This document shows positions 45,565-57,622 of a stretch of DNA of 64,000 nt, piece by piece; the stretch's first letter is position 1, and each line of letters begins with the position of its first letter. The notes beneath the pieces were generated by a model, which ran no database searches, was not told the origin of the DNA, and worked only from the letters and a program-made list of their open reading frames with translations. Made by a program: the position numbers and the translations under genes. The stretch covers positions 19,659,210-19,723,209 of the forward strand of contig NC_091227.1 in assembly GCF_040958095.1 (NCBI RefSeq), written 5' to 3'. This DNA comes from Procambarus clarkii. Its lineage: Eukaryota > Arthropoda > Malacostraca > Decapoda > Cambaridae.

Positions 45565-45830
45565 TTTTTTTTTTTGTATACACAAGAGTTCTTACATTCT
45601 TGAAAAGCCACTAGCACGCACAGCGGTTCGCAGGTCCTTAATCCTAATTTTCACCGTAATACGACCCGCTAAATCGTTTAACATCCAGGTGCCCATTCAC
45701 TACTGGGTGAACAGAGGCTACAGTTAAGGATTGGCACCCGGTCAATCCTCCCCGGCTAGGATACGAACCCAGGCCAAAGCGCTTGCGAAGCGTCAGGCGA
45801 GTGTCTTTCCACTGCGCTACGGAGACAGGT
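45565..45830 (-). mobile_element. tRNA-derived SINE, copy 3
   Basis: On the minus strand: GTAGCGCAGTGGAAAGACAC (A-box side), GGGTTCGTATCCTAGCCGGG (B-box), body with ATTACGGTGAAAATTAGGAT, tail CAAGAATGTAAGAACTC and a poly-A (T run 45567-45577 on +). Same family as 22180-22463 and 35388-35645. Confidence 0.85.
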
Positions 45831-46129
45831 ACTCCTTTCACACTAGGACTACTTACTCCTATACACTCGCTCACAACCTTCATCATCTGGGTCAACAACT
45901 TAACGAGGTCATCTAGACGATGAATAAAGAAACTGTACGCAATTATACATTCCCAACGCCGAGGCATCAACTGCCAATTTACTCTCTAATTGGCGAGGGT
46001 AGGAAGCGGCGCCTATGTTCCGAACCTTAATGGAATCTGACCCATATATCAATCAGGTCAACCCATGTGTTGCGTTTCCAAAAGGGTCGCCCATGTTAGA
46101 ATCGGTGAACGCCCTAGTAATATTGTTGA
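45831..46129. other. Spacer, nothing recognised
   Basis: No frame with a domain and no repeat identified. Confidence 0.4.
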
Positions 46130-47090
46130 AAACATCTTAATAACTTATTAAACCAAAGGTCTTTTTATGTCAGAAGAACGGCAGAAACTGGATCTATATA
46201 TGAAAACTCTTTCAGGACAAAATTTAAAGTAAAACTAAAGATATTTGTAGTTGTATAAAAGTTGCATTTTTCATCGGTTGTAGAGCCGGAAATCCGCAAT
46301 ATTCATCTCAGAACAATGCTTATTTCACGCAGAATCGTTAATAAACGTAAGATTTTTATACGTCTCAAGAAAGATAGAAACATAATCTTCATTTTAAATG
46401 CCTTACCATGGGCATATTTGTATTTAAAGGGAAGATACGTGTATTTTTCTAATCGGCGAGCTCCGATCCCGCACAGATCGAGCAACGGAGTAACTCTCTC
46501 TCAGAACAATGCTTATTTCACGTAAATTCGTTAATAAACGCAAATGTTTTTATATGTGTTGAGAAAGATAGAAATATAAGCTTCATTTTAAATACTTTAC
46601 CATAGATATATATAAAGTTCTAATGAAGATACATGTGTTTTAATAATCGCCGAGCTCCGACCCCGCACAGACTGATCGACAGAGCAACTCTCTCAGAACA
46701 ATGCTTATTTCACGTAAATTCATTAATAAACACATATGTTTTATATGTCTCAAGAAAGATAGAAATATAAGCTTCATTTTAAATACTTTAACATAGACAT
46801 ATATAAAGCTCAAGTGAAGATACATACGTTTTTATAGTGGCATTCAGTAGCTTTTCGGTCATGGAATGCAGAAGCCTACGCACTTGCCAATATAGTGTGT
46901 AATTAACAAAGATACGCTTATAAAGCCTAAAATATTATATGCCTTCAGAAAGACAGAGATATGCTCGTTATTGTGAGTGCACCAAATGAAATATATCTTG
47001 TTGGAGGACAAAGATATATCAATTCTAAAATAAGTTTCGACTCTCGCTCGGGCGAGAGATAGCGCGACTCTCGCCCCATCTATTGGAGAT

Positions 47091-47345
47091 TCTGTTCACC
47101 TAATGACCCAAAGCTACTCAAAGCCTCCTAGCATTACTTAAATAATGAAGAAATATGGTATATTTATTCACTATAATGTTGGTACTTAATGCAGAACACG
47201 AGAAAACATATATTTACTATAAAATAATATACTTCCATTATGAAATAAGTAAATATGTGGCCTCATAGGAAGTCAACGGTCCAGGTGTCAATGTTGTGGA
47301 GCGACTTATCCAAGATATATTGTTGTCTGGAAAGTGTTTGTTGGC
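47091..47345 (+). mobile_element. One-armed copy of the 590-bp foldback element
   Basis: TAATGACCCAAAGCTACTCA, CTCCTAGCATTACTTAAATA and TGTTGTGGAGCGACTTATCC repeat, in order, the left arm at 27075-27310. The opposite arm is missing. Confidence 0.8.
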
Positions 47346-47826
47346 ATATCAACCTTCTGTACACAGTGATCCAGTCGTCGCACTTCTCTCCTTAAATGAT
47401 CGCAAATTTAGTTTATTATATTAACAAGTAGAATACGTATTTCTAATAATATCTAACATAACTAGCCAGAAAATATTTAAGACATTGAAAAATACATGTC
47501 TGGAAGTTAAATCGACTTCATAGAGCAATAGTGTTTGTCTATACTAATCGTTATTCGTTAGTATGCGTTCGCTACTTAAAACATTTACTGTACTGATGTA
47601 AAATCTCCCATGTCTCTTCGCACATGGAACACTGAACCTTACACACTCTCTGATATATTGTTTAATTAATAGAGATTCACTAATAAAGCTTATAATTGTA
47701 TATGTTATCAAAAAGGCATAGATAAAGTCGTTCTTACGTTTTAGTCACAGAGATTAGATATTTGTAAAGTTCATTTTATTCAGGAAAGTACATAAATAGT
47801 CGATTTACAAACATAATATTGGATTT

Positions 47827-47885
47827 ATAGATAGAGCTAGTACATACAATACCTAAAGCCACTAGTACGCAAAGCGTTTCGGGCA
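47827..47885 (-). mobile_element. SINE tail fragment
   Basis: AAAGCCACTAGTACGCAAAG then CGTTTCGGGCA matches the tail of the tRNA-derived SINE family seen at 22180-22463. Confidence 0.6.
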
Positions 47886-48100
47886 TATTATTGAGAGAGG
47901 AAAGATATTTATATTTAAACAATTTTTTTTTTTACCGACGCTCTCCCTATTGATGAGAACTACAACCTAATGAAGATAAATGTTAATTTTATGTAGATAC
48001 TGTAATAAACGAAAGTTTTTAATGTCATCAGAGAAGCAGAAATATAGGCAAATTTTAAATCCCTTGTCATAAATATAACTGAAGTGAAAGCAAAGATATA

Positions 48101-48470
48101 TGCATTTTGATAGTTACAAAGACAGCTCTTTAACACGGGTGGAACACGAACAAGGGGAACTTAGTACCCAAATGAGCCACAGAGATATTAGAGAGAATTT
48201 TTTCAGTGTCAGAGTAGTTAACAAATGGAATGTATTAAGCAGTGATGTGGTGGAGGCTGACTCCATACACAATTTCAAATGTAGATGTGATAGAGCCCAA
48301 TAGGCTCAGGAACCTGTACACCTGTTGATTGACGGTTGAGAGTCGGGACCAAAGAACCAAAGCTCAACCCCTGCAAGCACAAATTAGGTGAGTACAACTA
48401 GGTGAATACAGCTGAGGGGTGGGACCAAACAGCTGAAGCTCAATTCCCTACGCATAACTAGGCGAATCCA
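48101..48470 (+). mobile_element. LINE 3'-end fragment
   Basis: Frame 48100-48303 gives HRDIRENFFSVRVVNKWNVL and VVEADSIHNFKCRCD, the C-terminal pattern of CR1-like reverse transcriptases (FS-RVV--WN-L---VV-A-S---FK). It is followed by a tail with AGGTGAGTACAACTAGGTGA and CAGCTGAGGGGTGGGACC. The short piece CAGTTGAGAGGCGGGACCAA at 56702-56721 looks like the same tail. Confidence 0.8.
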
Positions 48471-48499
48471 TAGGAATTACCGTTTGTCCTGGCGCCATC

Positions 48500-51400
48500 T
48501 ATGTTTTGACAGCAGTACTACTAATGTTCCCACGTTATGTGATCATCGCTATACGGGTGTTACGGTCAGTTGCTCTTCTATATGTTTATGGACAACGTAG
48601 GTGATTTGAGGCAATTTGCGGCCAGAGTGAAATAGTATCCACGCGGTGAGTGATGGAGGAGGATATATACTGCTGTGTACTCGACCAGCGGGTGAGAGGC
48701 AAGTTATATCGAACAATTATGGGGAATAGATGGGTTATTTTAAGCGTAGAATGTCAGGTAACCGGTAACTACACAGATGGGGAAGTGTTTTTTTAAGTCT
48801 TTATTTACTAAAGTGGAACATTGCATTATGCCTTTAGCTGAACAAGTCTACTGGTGGGGGAAGTAGACGGGTTTTATGAAAGTATTTTACCTAAATATTT
48901 GTATTTGGTTAACTAGTTCAGCCGTTACCAGGGAGGGTGTTCCTTTAATCTAATCTAAAAATTCTAGCCGGACAAAGTGATTAAATAAAGAAATTGAATA
49001 GAACGAAGTGGTTTGCCAGGGTGCTTAACATTTAGTTTAGTTCACTTACTATGCAGCGCATGCTTAAAGAATGCAAGTTTATCATATTGAATTTACCGTA
49101 GTTTTATTGCATTTAATATACCGTTTTTACCCTATTTAATTATGTCGGGTAAAGGCCGGTCGTGGAAAGTTCCTAATATAGCAAGTTTTAAAGGAAAAGT
49201 TTGAGTTAACTTTAACGCTTAAGTTAGTGACCAATTAGCTTAGTCTATTGTGAGGAAAGTTACTAGAATCTAACATTGCAAGTGCCATTTCTCTACTCTT
49301 TTTGAGAAACATGACTAGATACATGAATCGCATAGTTTTATTACTAAATGTTCATGGATTAGGTTGCATAGTTGAGGAAATGGTGATAAGGTTTGAGATT
49401 TTGTGTACCTTGACTTCAGCAGAGATTTTGATAGTGGCGCAAAATTGATAGGGGCTCGGATCATTGGGAATGCTGACTGAAGTTGATTAGGTCATGGCTA
49501 TACCAAAGGAAATTGGTATAAATGGGGTTAAGTTGGGAGAAGTGTTGTAAGTAGTGCCTAAAAGCTCTCCTTGGACCTCGGTTATTCGCAAGATTATGGT
49601 TTAGACTGCAATAGTTGCAGAATTGGCAAATAAAAAAAAAAATACCGATGCCCTATATAGTTTTGAAATGGTTAAGACTACCAGATGCAGTTTAATGCTG
49701 ACAAATGTAAGGTTTGGGGGCTAGGTAAAGATGAGATAGATGGTGTAGATTGTTAAGAGTATTAAATTTTTTGCAGGTGGTAAATTCTCCCCGAGCTGGC
49801 ACTGCTCTCCAGCCTGGGATGTTGATTGGTTAGTCTTCAACTGCCTCCCAACATGGTAGTGAGGTCCTGAGCTGACATGCAGTGAGGAACGTGGAAAGCT
49901 TCCTGAATTGGCACATGGTATGCCTCCCTTTCAAACCAGCAGCTGGCACAAATGTTCCAGCTAACATCAGAATAGTGGATGAAGCCCACACTAAAATGTA
50001 AGTGGTACAGTAAATGGACACACCCCCCCTCCCTTTTGACACTGAACAGTTGGGAGGAAGGGGGGGGGGAGAAAGTGTGGCTTATAGTTCTATTGCTACA
50101 GAATCTTTTGCCATAAGCCAGTGGCAGTGCCTATTGGCACTTGCTATTCAGAATCTCCCCCTTACATAGTTAATTACAAACAAAATGCTGTAGACAAGCT
50201 TAACTTTTGAAGGGGGCAACATTTTCGTTGCCATCAAAGCACATCAAAGATGCTCTGAGCTAACTTCCCCTAGTCATTAGTATCCATGCAGAAAGTGTGC
50301 ACTTCTGCTGTATCTGCCAGTTTGCTAGAAATTGAAATTGGCATACTTGCTCAGCAACTACTTGCCCTCTTGTACCATGTTACTCAACCATAACATAACT
50401 ACCACACCACCCAATCTTCTAAAATAACATCCCATATGATAAAAACTTCTTTTAATAAAAAATATTTCTAACTTTAATATTAGTTGGCTTGCATGGTGTG
50501 TTAATCATTCCTTTGGCAGAACTGTAGCTAAATTGTCTAGGCTTAGGCTAGTGGGTACCATATCTGCAAGTTTAGTCCTTTCAGGAATGTATTGAATAGA
50601 ATGGTATGTTGAAATTGTGAAAATTGTAATGTGGGGCATTAGGTCTTAAACAGCATAGTTGAGGGTGTTTTATTAATAATTTTAATGAAATATAAATGTT
50701 GTTTAGTTAACATTAAATGTTTGTTAAATAAGCTTTAATCTATAAATGTATAACACTGTTAAGGGTAATCATGAGTCAAATAAAGTTAATGGCAGGAAAA
50801 GTTTTGTTTTAAGTGATAGTATTTTTCCCTTGAAAGTAAAAAAAATATTTAATGTTTACTTTAGCTTGGTTTTAAATTTATATAGTTTTCCAGAATGTGG
50901 TTTGGAAAGTCCAGAAGTCCCTCTGTCAGTTGGAAGAGTAAATTGCAGTAAAGGTTAATCTGAATAGATTTGCATAAAAGTAAAAAAATAGTAATAACTT
51001 AAACAATATAGCATTGGCTAAAGATAAATGTAAATTGCCATTGAAGTGCAGTTGTGGATAGTTTCTCAAATGACATTTACTGAAACTTGGCAAATTGATG
51101 CCATATATATTTATATTGCTAAATTAGATCTTTACTACTGCTACTAGAATATGTAGGAAAGGTAAATTTCTTAAAGAAATTTTTCCATCTGAATTTGTAA
51201 AGTACTGAATGTTAATTTGAAAAGTAAAGCAAGATTGCCTTTAAATTTGAACTTAATTTGTTGAAATTTTTCAGGTGAAAGTGATTATGATGCCTGGACT
51301 GGCTTGAAATGAGGCTCCTTTACTCTGCAAAAGTGGGTGAGTTTGAATTTGGTGTTTTAGCTATATCAATGACCTAATCTTAATTCTCTTATCTAGTCCA

Positions 51401-52040
51401 TTTATAGGTGTGTAACCATGTCCTACTGTTACAACCCACAGGGAATGATGCAGTTTGTACTGATCCTACCCCATTTCATAAAAGGGGACCAGGCAGTCCT
51501 GCAGATTTCCCTGGCTTGGCTTTTTCAGAGCTTTGCTCGACTACCCATCTAATAGATGGACTAGATTTGCATAGGTTAAGGGACCCTTAACAATGGTTAC
51601 ATTGTTAATTCTCACAGGGCTTGTTTGCTGAATGGGTGGATGCATCTAAAACTTTAGTGCCTGGCATGCATTGTACAGTGCTTTCAGTAAAGCATATGAA
51701 CAATGTGTTGATGGCACTAAAGTGGTGGATGTAATGCACTCATTCAGGGAACAAGCTCTGCACTAAAATCAGAGGAAGGGATAGGCCTTGCTGAGCCTAT
51801 CTTAAAAGATAGGATGTTAGGATTTTTTTGCTTATTATTGGGCATTGGTGATAATAAAAGTAGTGTCCCTATTTAATGTTTATTTTTCTTTTACAGGTGA
51901 TTGTCTCTGGAGTTGTCTTGGCCTTTTGGATCTTCTGTTCATCTAGGAGCATCTGTCCCACACCCTGAAACAGTAATAAATATTAGATGTATTATAAATA
52001 TATGTAAAACTTGTTAAATAAAACAATTTTAATGAAACTA
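48500..52040 (+). ncRNA. Candidate spliced non-coding transcription unit
   Basis: This 3.5-kb stretch is repeat-poor compared with its surroundings. A TATA-like GGATATATACTG (48660) lies about 30 bases before a good donor GGTGAGAGGC (48690). Downstream are a pyrimidine-rich acceptor TTGAAATTTTTCAG and a strong donor GTGGGTGAGTTT flanking a 60-odd-base exon (about 51275-51338), and an acceptor TTTTTCTTTTACAG (to 51897) before a last exon with poly(A) signals AATAAA at about 51984 and 52019. The last exon reads only 27 or so codons in one frame before TGA and has no domain. The intron between 51340 and 51897 contains compact hairpins (CCATCTAATAGATGG at about 51546; TAACAATGGTTACATTGTTA at about 51587). 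The layout resembles a small-RNA host gene, but no box C/D or H/ACA RNA could be assigned with confidence. Confidence 0.3.
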
Positions 52041-52539
52041 CTTTATACCTTATCCTGAAATTATGCTGGAAATTGTTTACTACTATTGATGCAATGTTTA
52101 AACATCTGAAATTTTTTTACTTTGAAAATAAATACTTGGTAAAATTTACACCTATTTGTAACTTAAGTGCATGCAAAATGCACTAAAAAGATGTAAGTGG
52201 ACTACCTATTCAATTTACATAAACTAACAAATATTGCAAATTAGTCAGAAATATTAAAGTGGAAGAAACTTGTCAATATTTTAGTTCTCATATTTGAAAG
52301 TAAATTTAAAGCTATACAACACCTATGCTTTGTACAAATTATGATTAAATTAACTAAAGATCACTGTTAAATTTACAAAACGTTAGAAAAGTTATACTGA
52401 AGCATCTATACAACATGGTTTTCACAGTCTTTGGTAACTAAAATTTAATCAAAGCTCTTAAATGATTTGTCTGCCAAACTTCAGATATTCTGAAATATTT
52501 TGCCTAGATAATATTTTAACCATTGTTTGAAAGGGCAAA
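52041..52539. other. AT-rich spacer
   Basis: Nothing recognised. Confidence 0.4.
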
Positions 52540-53048
52540 ACAGATTACTGTCAATTAGTTTGACCTAACATCTGCAAGGTCCTGAAGGAATGGAATTTTT
52601 TTTGTAAAACTTTGTTTGCTAAAAACAGACCCTGCCTAATGAACCTGCTCTTTTTTAGAAATGGTAATTGCAACATTACCAAAGTACCAAATGAAAGACT
52701 CTAGAAGCAACAAATGGGTAGAAAGGACAAAAGAATGGTTACGAGGACCCTTTCATTTGTTAAAGAAATGACTGGGGAAAAATGCTGTCATACCACAAGG
52801 GGTCTTAACCCTTGTCATATACATCACTGACATTAATAAGCAATTTTTGTGGTTGGTAATATTTTGATAACATGTTATAAAAAAAAAAGAATATAATATT
52901 GAGGCCTTAATGCAGATCTCTAACTCTACAAATAGTAACAAGACTGGCAATTTCTTAATATAAAAAAAAATCTTAAGACCTTGCACGTGAGCCAGAACAA
53001 TCCATATCACAACTACCACATTAAAATGAAACAACAATGAAGGTAAGG
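52540..53048 (+). mobile_element. Old CR1-like LINE, left part
   Basis: Degraded reverse transcriptase: words ...KEWLRG, VIPQGVLTLVIYITDIN (52785-52840; region B, GVPQG-type) and later broken sequence. It continues on the other side of the I-like insertion (54640-54990), where KVAAVKNKRKYKSLEI and KMIPELNCLIPGT-like sequence match the C-terminal part. Confidence 0.7.
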
Positions 53049-54622
53049 TAATTACCAAAAGAAGGCACCAAACCGGGAAGGCCATGTAGCACCATCAAAG
53101 TGCGAAATAATCAGAGGGCGCTAAATATCACCAAGAATGCCAATACGAGAACAAAAACGCATAAGGCGAACGATATCAAAAGTATCCGATTCACCTAGAA
53201 TTCTATCGAGGGACAAGTGACTGCGAAGGACGGTCGGAAAGCAAGACACACGCTCGTCCTGGAAGTCAGGACATTGAACAAGGATATGCACAACTGTAAG
53301 AGGGACAACGCAATTCGGACAATAAGGAGCAGGGCGGCGCTCCATTAAGTGACCGTGGGTTAAGCGGGTATGACCAACCCACAGCCGTGCCAAAGCAGTG
53401 TCCCACCGCCGGTTACGGTGGTAGGAGGAAGGCCACGGGGACACACTAAGTTTGAGAGTACGCAGCTTGTTACCAACCACAGAGGACCAACAACCCTGCC
53501 AACGGGGAAGAATGAATAACAGGATAAAAGTCGGAATAAGGAATACCTTTACGGGAGATGGGACAAGAACGGATAGCTTCCTTAGCGGCAGCATCCGCAC
53601 GCTCATTGAAACACCAATATGGCTGGGAACCCAGCAAAACTCTACTGATTTAAATTTACTAGAAATAAGAAACAGCCAATGTTGAATCTCAATGACCACC
53701 GGATGGACAGGATTAAAGGACCCTAGAGCCATGAGGGCACTACGAGAATCAACTACAACCACAAAGGAGGAATGAGAATGAGAAAGCAAGAAACGAAGAG
53801 CATAGAGAATACCATAAAGTTCTGCCGTAAAGACGCTAGCCTCCGAAGGGAGGCGACACATGTAAGTACGGTCAGGAAAAACAACAGAGTAGCCCACACC
53901 ATCCGCAGACTTAGATCCATCAGGGAAGATGGAAATAGAGTGGGAGTGCGAAGAAAAGTGCTCAAGGAAGAGGCTTTTCAGAATTGTAGGAGGGGTAAAG
54001 GCTTTAGTAATACAAGTCAAGGACGTAGACAACTTGGGAAGGGGGACTCTCCACGGAGGTAATGAAGGAACAATACGAGGAGAAACATTAGAAATATGAA
54101 CAGAAAGAGAATCCTGTAAGCGAGATAACTGGACAGAAAGTGGGAGACAATGAAGAGGAACAGGAACCACAGGAGGAGGAAAAGTCAATGCACGACAGAG
54201 GCGAGAGGAAGGATGTTGGAAGGACCGCGCAAGATAGCGAAGACAGTAGCGATCACGGCGGTCCTGAAGAGAGAGAAAGCCAGTGTCAACATACAAACTA
54301 AGGGCGGGAGTCGAACGAAAGCCACCAGAGCCGAGACGCAACCCAGTATGGTGCAAAGCATCAAGATGGCGAAGAGTACAAGCAGAAGAGTATGCAGGGC
54401 AACCATAATTGAGTTTAGACAGGACGAGAGAGGAGTGCAAATAGAGGAGCGTGCGCCTATCCGCTCCCCAAGAAGTATGGGACAAAACCTTAAGGAGGTT
54501 AAGGGCCTTAGAGCATTCAACTCGGAGGCAAGAGATATGGGCTGACCAAGACAAACGAGTGTCAAAGACTAACCCCAAAAGCTTCGCGGAATCCCTGTAC
54601 ACAATGAGATGACCATAAAGCA
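53049..54622 (-). mobile_element. I-like LINE, 5'-truncated copy 1 (reverse transcriptase end and RNase H)
   Basis: The minus-strand frame 53121-54629 (502 residues) starts within the reverse-transcriptase thumb region (KLLGLVFDTRLSWSAHI, LLYLHSSLVLSKLNYGCPAY) and continues into an RNase H domain: FPDGSKSADGVGYS (first Asp), FTAELYGILYALR (Glu), VVVDSRSALMAL (second Asp) and CWVPSHIGV (His). It ends with a zinc-knuckle-like end, CPNC...HILVQCPDFQDER. After the IGV step the frame slips (SMSVRMLPLRKLS where copy 2 keeps NERADAAAKEA), so it is a pseudogene. RNase H of this kind marks the I group of non-LTR elements. Target-site duplication of about 18 bases on both sides (53031-53048 and 54624-54641) defines the ends and shows a 5'-truncated insertion of about 1.57 kb into the older LINE. 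Confidence 0.85.
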
Positions 54623-54639
54623 ACAACAATGAAGTAAAG

Positions 54640-54990
54640 GTCCTTTCAGTAAGAATCTATCATTCACTGAAAGTTGCTGCAGTTAAAAATAAAAGAAAAT
54701 ACAAGTCCCTAGAAATAAACAAGCAACCTTTTTAACTAAGGAAAAGAAGGTAGTTATTCTACTGTATAAATCTAAGTATTCACTTAGATAACTGTATCCA
54801 AGCATAGAGGTTCCCCCCCCCCCTTCCCTTTCAGAAAAACATCTACTTTCGAAAAAGTTAACATTGGCCCAACAAAAATGATTCCAGAACTAAATTGCCT
54901 AATACCAGGAACAACTGAGAGCCATGACAAACACTGCAACCCTCTCCTACCCCCAAATCTTATGCTATTTATGATCCAAGGTAATTTGAC
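54640..54990 (+). mobile_element. Old CR1-like LINE, right part
   Basis: Continuation of 52540-53048 after the nested insertion. CTAAGGAAAAGAAGGTAGTT (54738-54757) resembles the word TCAAGGAAAAGAAGGTAGTG at 34635 in the LINE 33300-34930, showing family membership. Confidence 0.65.
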
Positions 54991-56465
54991 ATACTATACT
55001 GTACTTCCTACAGACGAGTCTAGTAAGAGGGTGATCTCCTGGCGATTAAATTGAAGCACGATACAGGTGTCAACGAACATCAGTCAGCCCACTTGTCAGC
55101 ACAGTGGATAACTAATGACATCATAATCTGCAGTGTTGTATGCCTCCCTGTGGCCATTTAAATCAATAAAATACAGGGTTGTGGCAATGTTTACAGCATA
55201 AGGCAAGGTATAGAGGAATCCTGGAATGCCATGTAATGTGTAGTCCTTGAATGTGCTTTAGGCAACCAAATTGAATAACAACATTTCTGGTGTTCGGCTA
55301 TATAATCCGAGTTTCTCATTCGGTATAATGTTTTAAACCTAAATAGGAATTCACTTTAAAGGTCAATTTATTTGGAAAGTGCTAACCAGATTCCAAATTA
55401 CTGAGCTCTGAAAGTATTACAAGGCAAGTTTAACCGAATGAGTGTTTGCCTATCCATACCCCCATGAGGTATGTGACAACACTGAATAAAGAAAGGGTCT
55501 TTGAGCATTCACCGTGCAGGTATTTGACATGACCAATATAGCCAAGTGTTAAAGATCATTCTAAGCAGTTCTGCACAATCCATATACTATCAATTAATAT
55601 AATTGTACAATGGTGCTTGGTGGATGATATTTCCTATTAAAACTCATTGGATAACTGTTTGTATTAGACATTTTAAACCTACAAATGGTAGCCCTAGATA
55701 TCGCACTACAGTATTAATTACAAGATGAACAATGTAAAATCAATACCACAACAGCAAAGGATGACGGCTTTTCAACAACCGACAAACACACAGGTCTAAC
55801 ACCAGCCATCCCGAGAGAGGACGTCCCAAGCATGTACACCCCACAACTTTACATCACCTTTGCTACCTCACGCGAGCACGCAACAGCATGAGGATGCCAT
55901 ACTCCCAAACCAACTCCATGCACTTTGAGGCTTTAACAACTCAACATTTAAAAAGTTGATTTAAAAAATCAAACACCTGAATTTTTCCCTAATTAAATTT
56001 ACTAGGGAAATGCACACCAAGCCATGAAACTTACAATGAAGATGAACAAACTACACACAACTGTCACCAAACTTCCACATACTACCCCCCTCTCACTCCT
56101 GCCCTCCCTCCTTAGGTGCTCTGATTGGCTGAGCACCTAAGCCACCACCACTCACCTCTTGTTGTGAGAGCCTAAAGCATGTTTGGTTGCACTTTAAAAG
56201 TTCCCGAGTGTACTCGCCTAATTGTGAGTACCGCCTGCCCGGTTCACCATTTTGTTTTTCAATCTACCTCAATTTACCCCTTTACAGTCAAATATTATGC
56301 AAAATTCTGTTTAAGACTTGTCCCTTCTTAACTTAAATAACTGCTTTGGCCATCTGCAATCTTTCTAGGTGGGTAAAAATGACTCTTGAGGCCAGAAAGG
56401 ACTTATCAGACGGCGATCATAACAATACGGTACACACACAAAATCACAACCTGATATACACCAAG
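54991..56465. other. Spacer, nothing recognised
   Basis: AT-rich with a C-rich patch at 56085-56160. No domain-bearing frame. Confidence 0.4.
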
Positions 56466-56570
56466 CAGAAAATCCACTGGAGCTGTGAGGCGACGTAAAC
56501 CCTTGCCCAAGGCACTGGCAGCTGCATACTCTACCACAGTATATTACTGACTTTGTAAAAGTCTTACAAC
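56466..56570 (-). mobile_element. tRNA-like SINE piece, inverted partner of 57623-57720
   Basis: On the minus strand: GGTTGTAAGACTTTTAC, then GTGGTAGAGTATGCAGCTGC (tRNA A-box/D-arm-like), then CACAGCTCCAGTGGATTTTC. The same words occur on the + strand at 57623-57720. Confidence 0.65.
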
Positions 56571-57184
56571 CGGATTTCCCCATAAATCACAGCAAGTTTT
56601 GAGGCCCCTCCTTGAGTCAACGTCTTACGTAAGACCTACAAGCACTCAGGTGAAGGCTGAAGAAGCAGTTCAACACCATACGCTCCAACTTCAAATATAC
56701 AGTTGAGAGGCGGGACCAAAACGTGATTTTCTGTGTGTGCCTGAAGTTGGGGCATACGGTCTTGCTTCACCCTTCACCGGCGTACTTCAGGGGTTTTATT
56801 TAATACTTGGACTGGCTTCAGTAGGGCCTCCAGACTTTCTGTGGCTTCACAAGTGTCACGTGAATCCCCTGCATAGCAGTGGAACTGCCTTTTCCCTTCA
56901 CCTTCAATGCCTCTGCACTGGAAGTATACATCTACACCAGCCCAGAAGAGTCATCAGTCCTGCCACCTCTTCATACCCCCCAGGGCCTGGCAAGGCCTGG
57001 TACGACTCAGAGGCAAGCCGGGCGCCACTGCTAACTGGCAGTTTGTCCCCACAAACAAGCAGTTAGCCGCATTCAACTGACAGTGGTACAGCTCAACACA
57101 AAGGCACCGCCAGCCACAACGAGCAGTTTGCTAGTTGACCAGATGTCCACCTCGTGTTGACACTGGACGAGTCATCACCGCCGG
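56571..57184. other. Spacer between the inverted SINE pieces
   Basis: GC-richer than the flanks (56740-57070). The frame at 56737-57066 has no domain. Includes a LINE-tail-like GTTGAGAGGCGGGACCAAA at 56703. Confidence 0.4.
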
Positions 57185-57225
57185 ACTATATAAAGAGCGC
57201 TGCCTCCCTGGAGAGGCAATCTCTC
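57185..57225 (+). promoter_or_regulatory. TATA-box-like core promoter
   Basis: GGACTATATAAAGAGCGCTG (57182-57201) followed about 25-30 bases later by pyrimidine-rich CAATCTCTCCCTTAGTGCTC. It has the spacing of an RNA polymerase II core promoter. No coding frame follows, so its product is unknown; it may belong to a mobile element. Confidence 0.35.
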
Positions 57226-57622
57226 CCTTAGTGCTCTAGGATCACCTTGGTGTCTCTAACCCGTCGTCCACTTCCAGCCAACATCATGTGACTGATGCCA
57301 TGGTGGTATGGTAGCTGTCTTCAGAACACCAGTATATCTTCATACTTTTATTCATTGCTTATAGTTAATTTTTTGCATTTAAGGTCATACTAACTTGTTC
57401 ACCTTTGCATTACATGATAGTCAAGTATAGTCATGTGTTATTTTTGTTCATTACTATTTCAGTAAATTGTTTAATTATTTATTTGATAATTTTCATTTGT
57501 TTCCACCTGCAACTTACACACTGCAAGGCCAATAGCAGCATGTCTTTCATTTATGTGAGGGAGAGCCATACCATCTTGTTTCAGTATAGCTGTGATACCA
57601 TAACCCGTCACACAAGATATCC
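57226..57622. other. Spacer, nothing recognised
   Basis: AT-rich from 57340. Confidence 0.4.

Larger units (their letters stand above)
46130..48100. repeat. Diverged satellite with 192-193 bp monomer
   Basis: CTCAGAACAATGCTTATTTC starts at about 46307, 46500 and 46692, giving a period of 192-193 bp. Each monomer continues with ...TTAATAAAC..., CAAGAAAGATAGAAA and AAGCTTCATTTTAAAT (or close forms). More diverged monomers are visible at about 46885-47050, 47650-47790 and 47960-48100, and perhaps 46130-46260. A foldback arm (47091-47345) and a SINE tail (47827-47885) interrupt the array. Confidence 0.8.

Noticed and set aside
53121-54629. A 502-residue minus-strand frame as a host gene
   Set aside because: It is reverse-transcriptase end plus RNase H of a LINE, with a frameshift and a target-site duplication around it.
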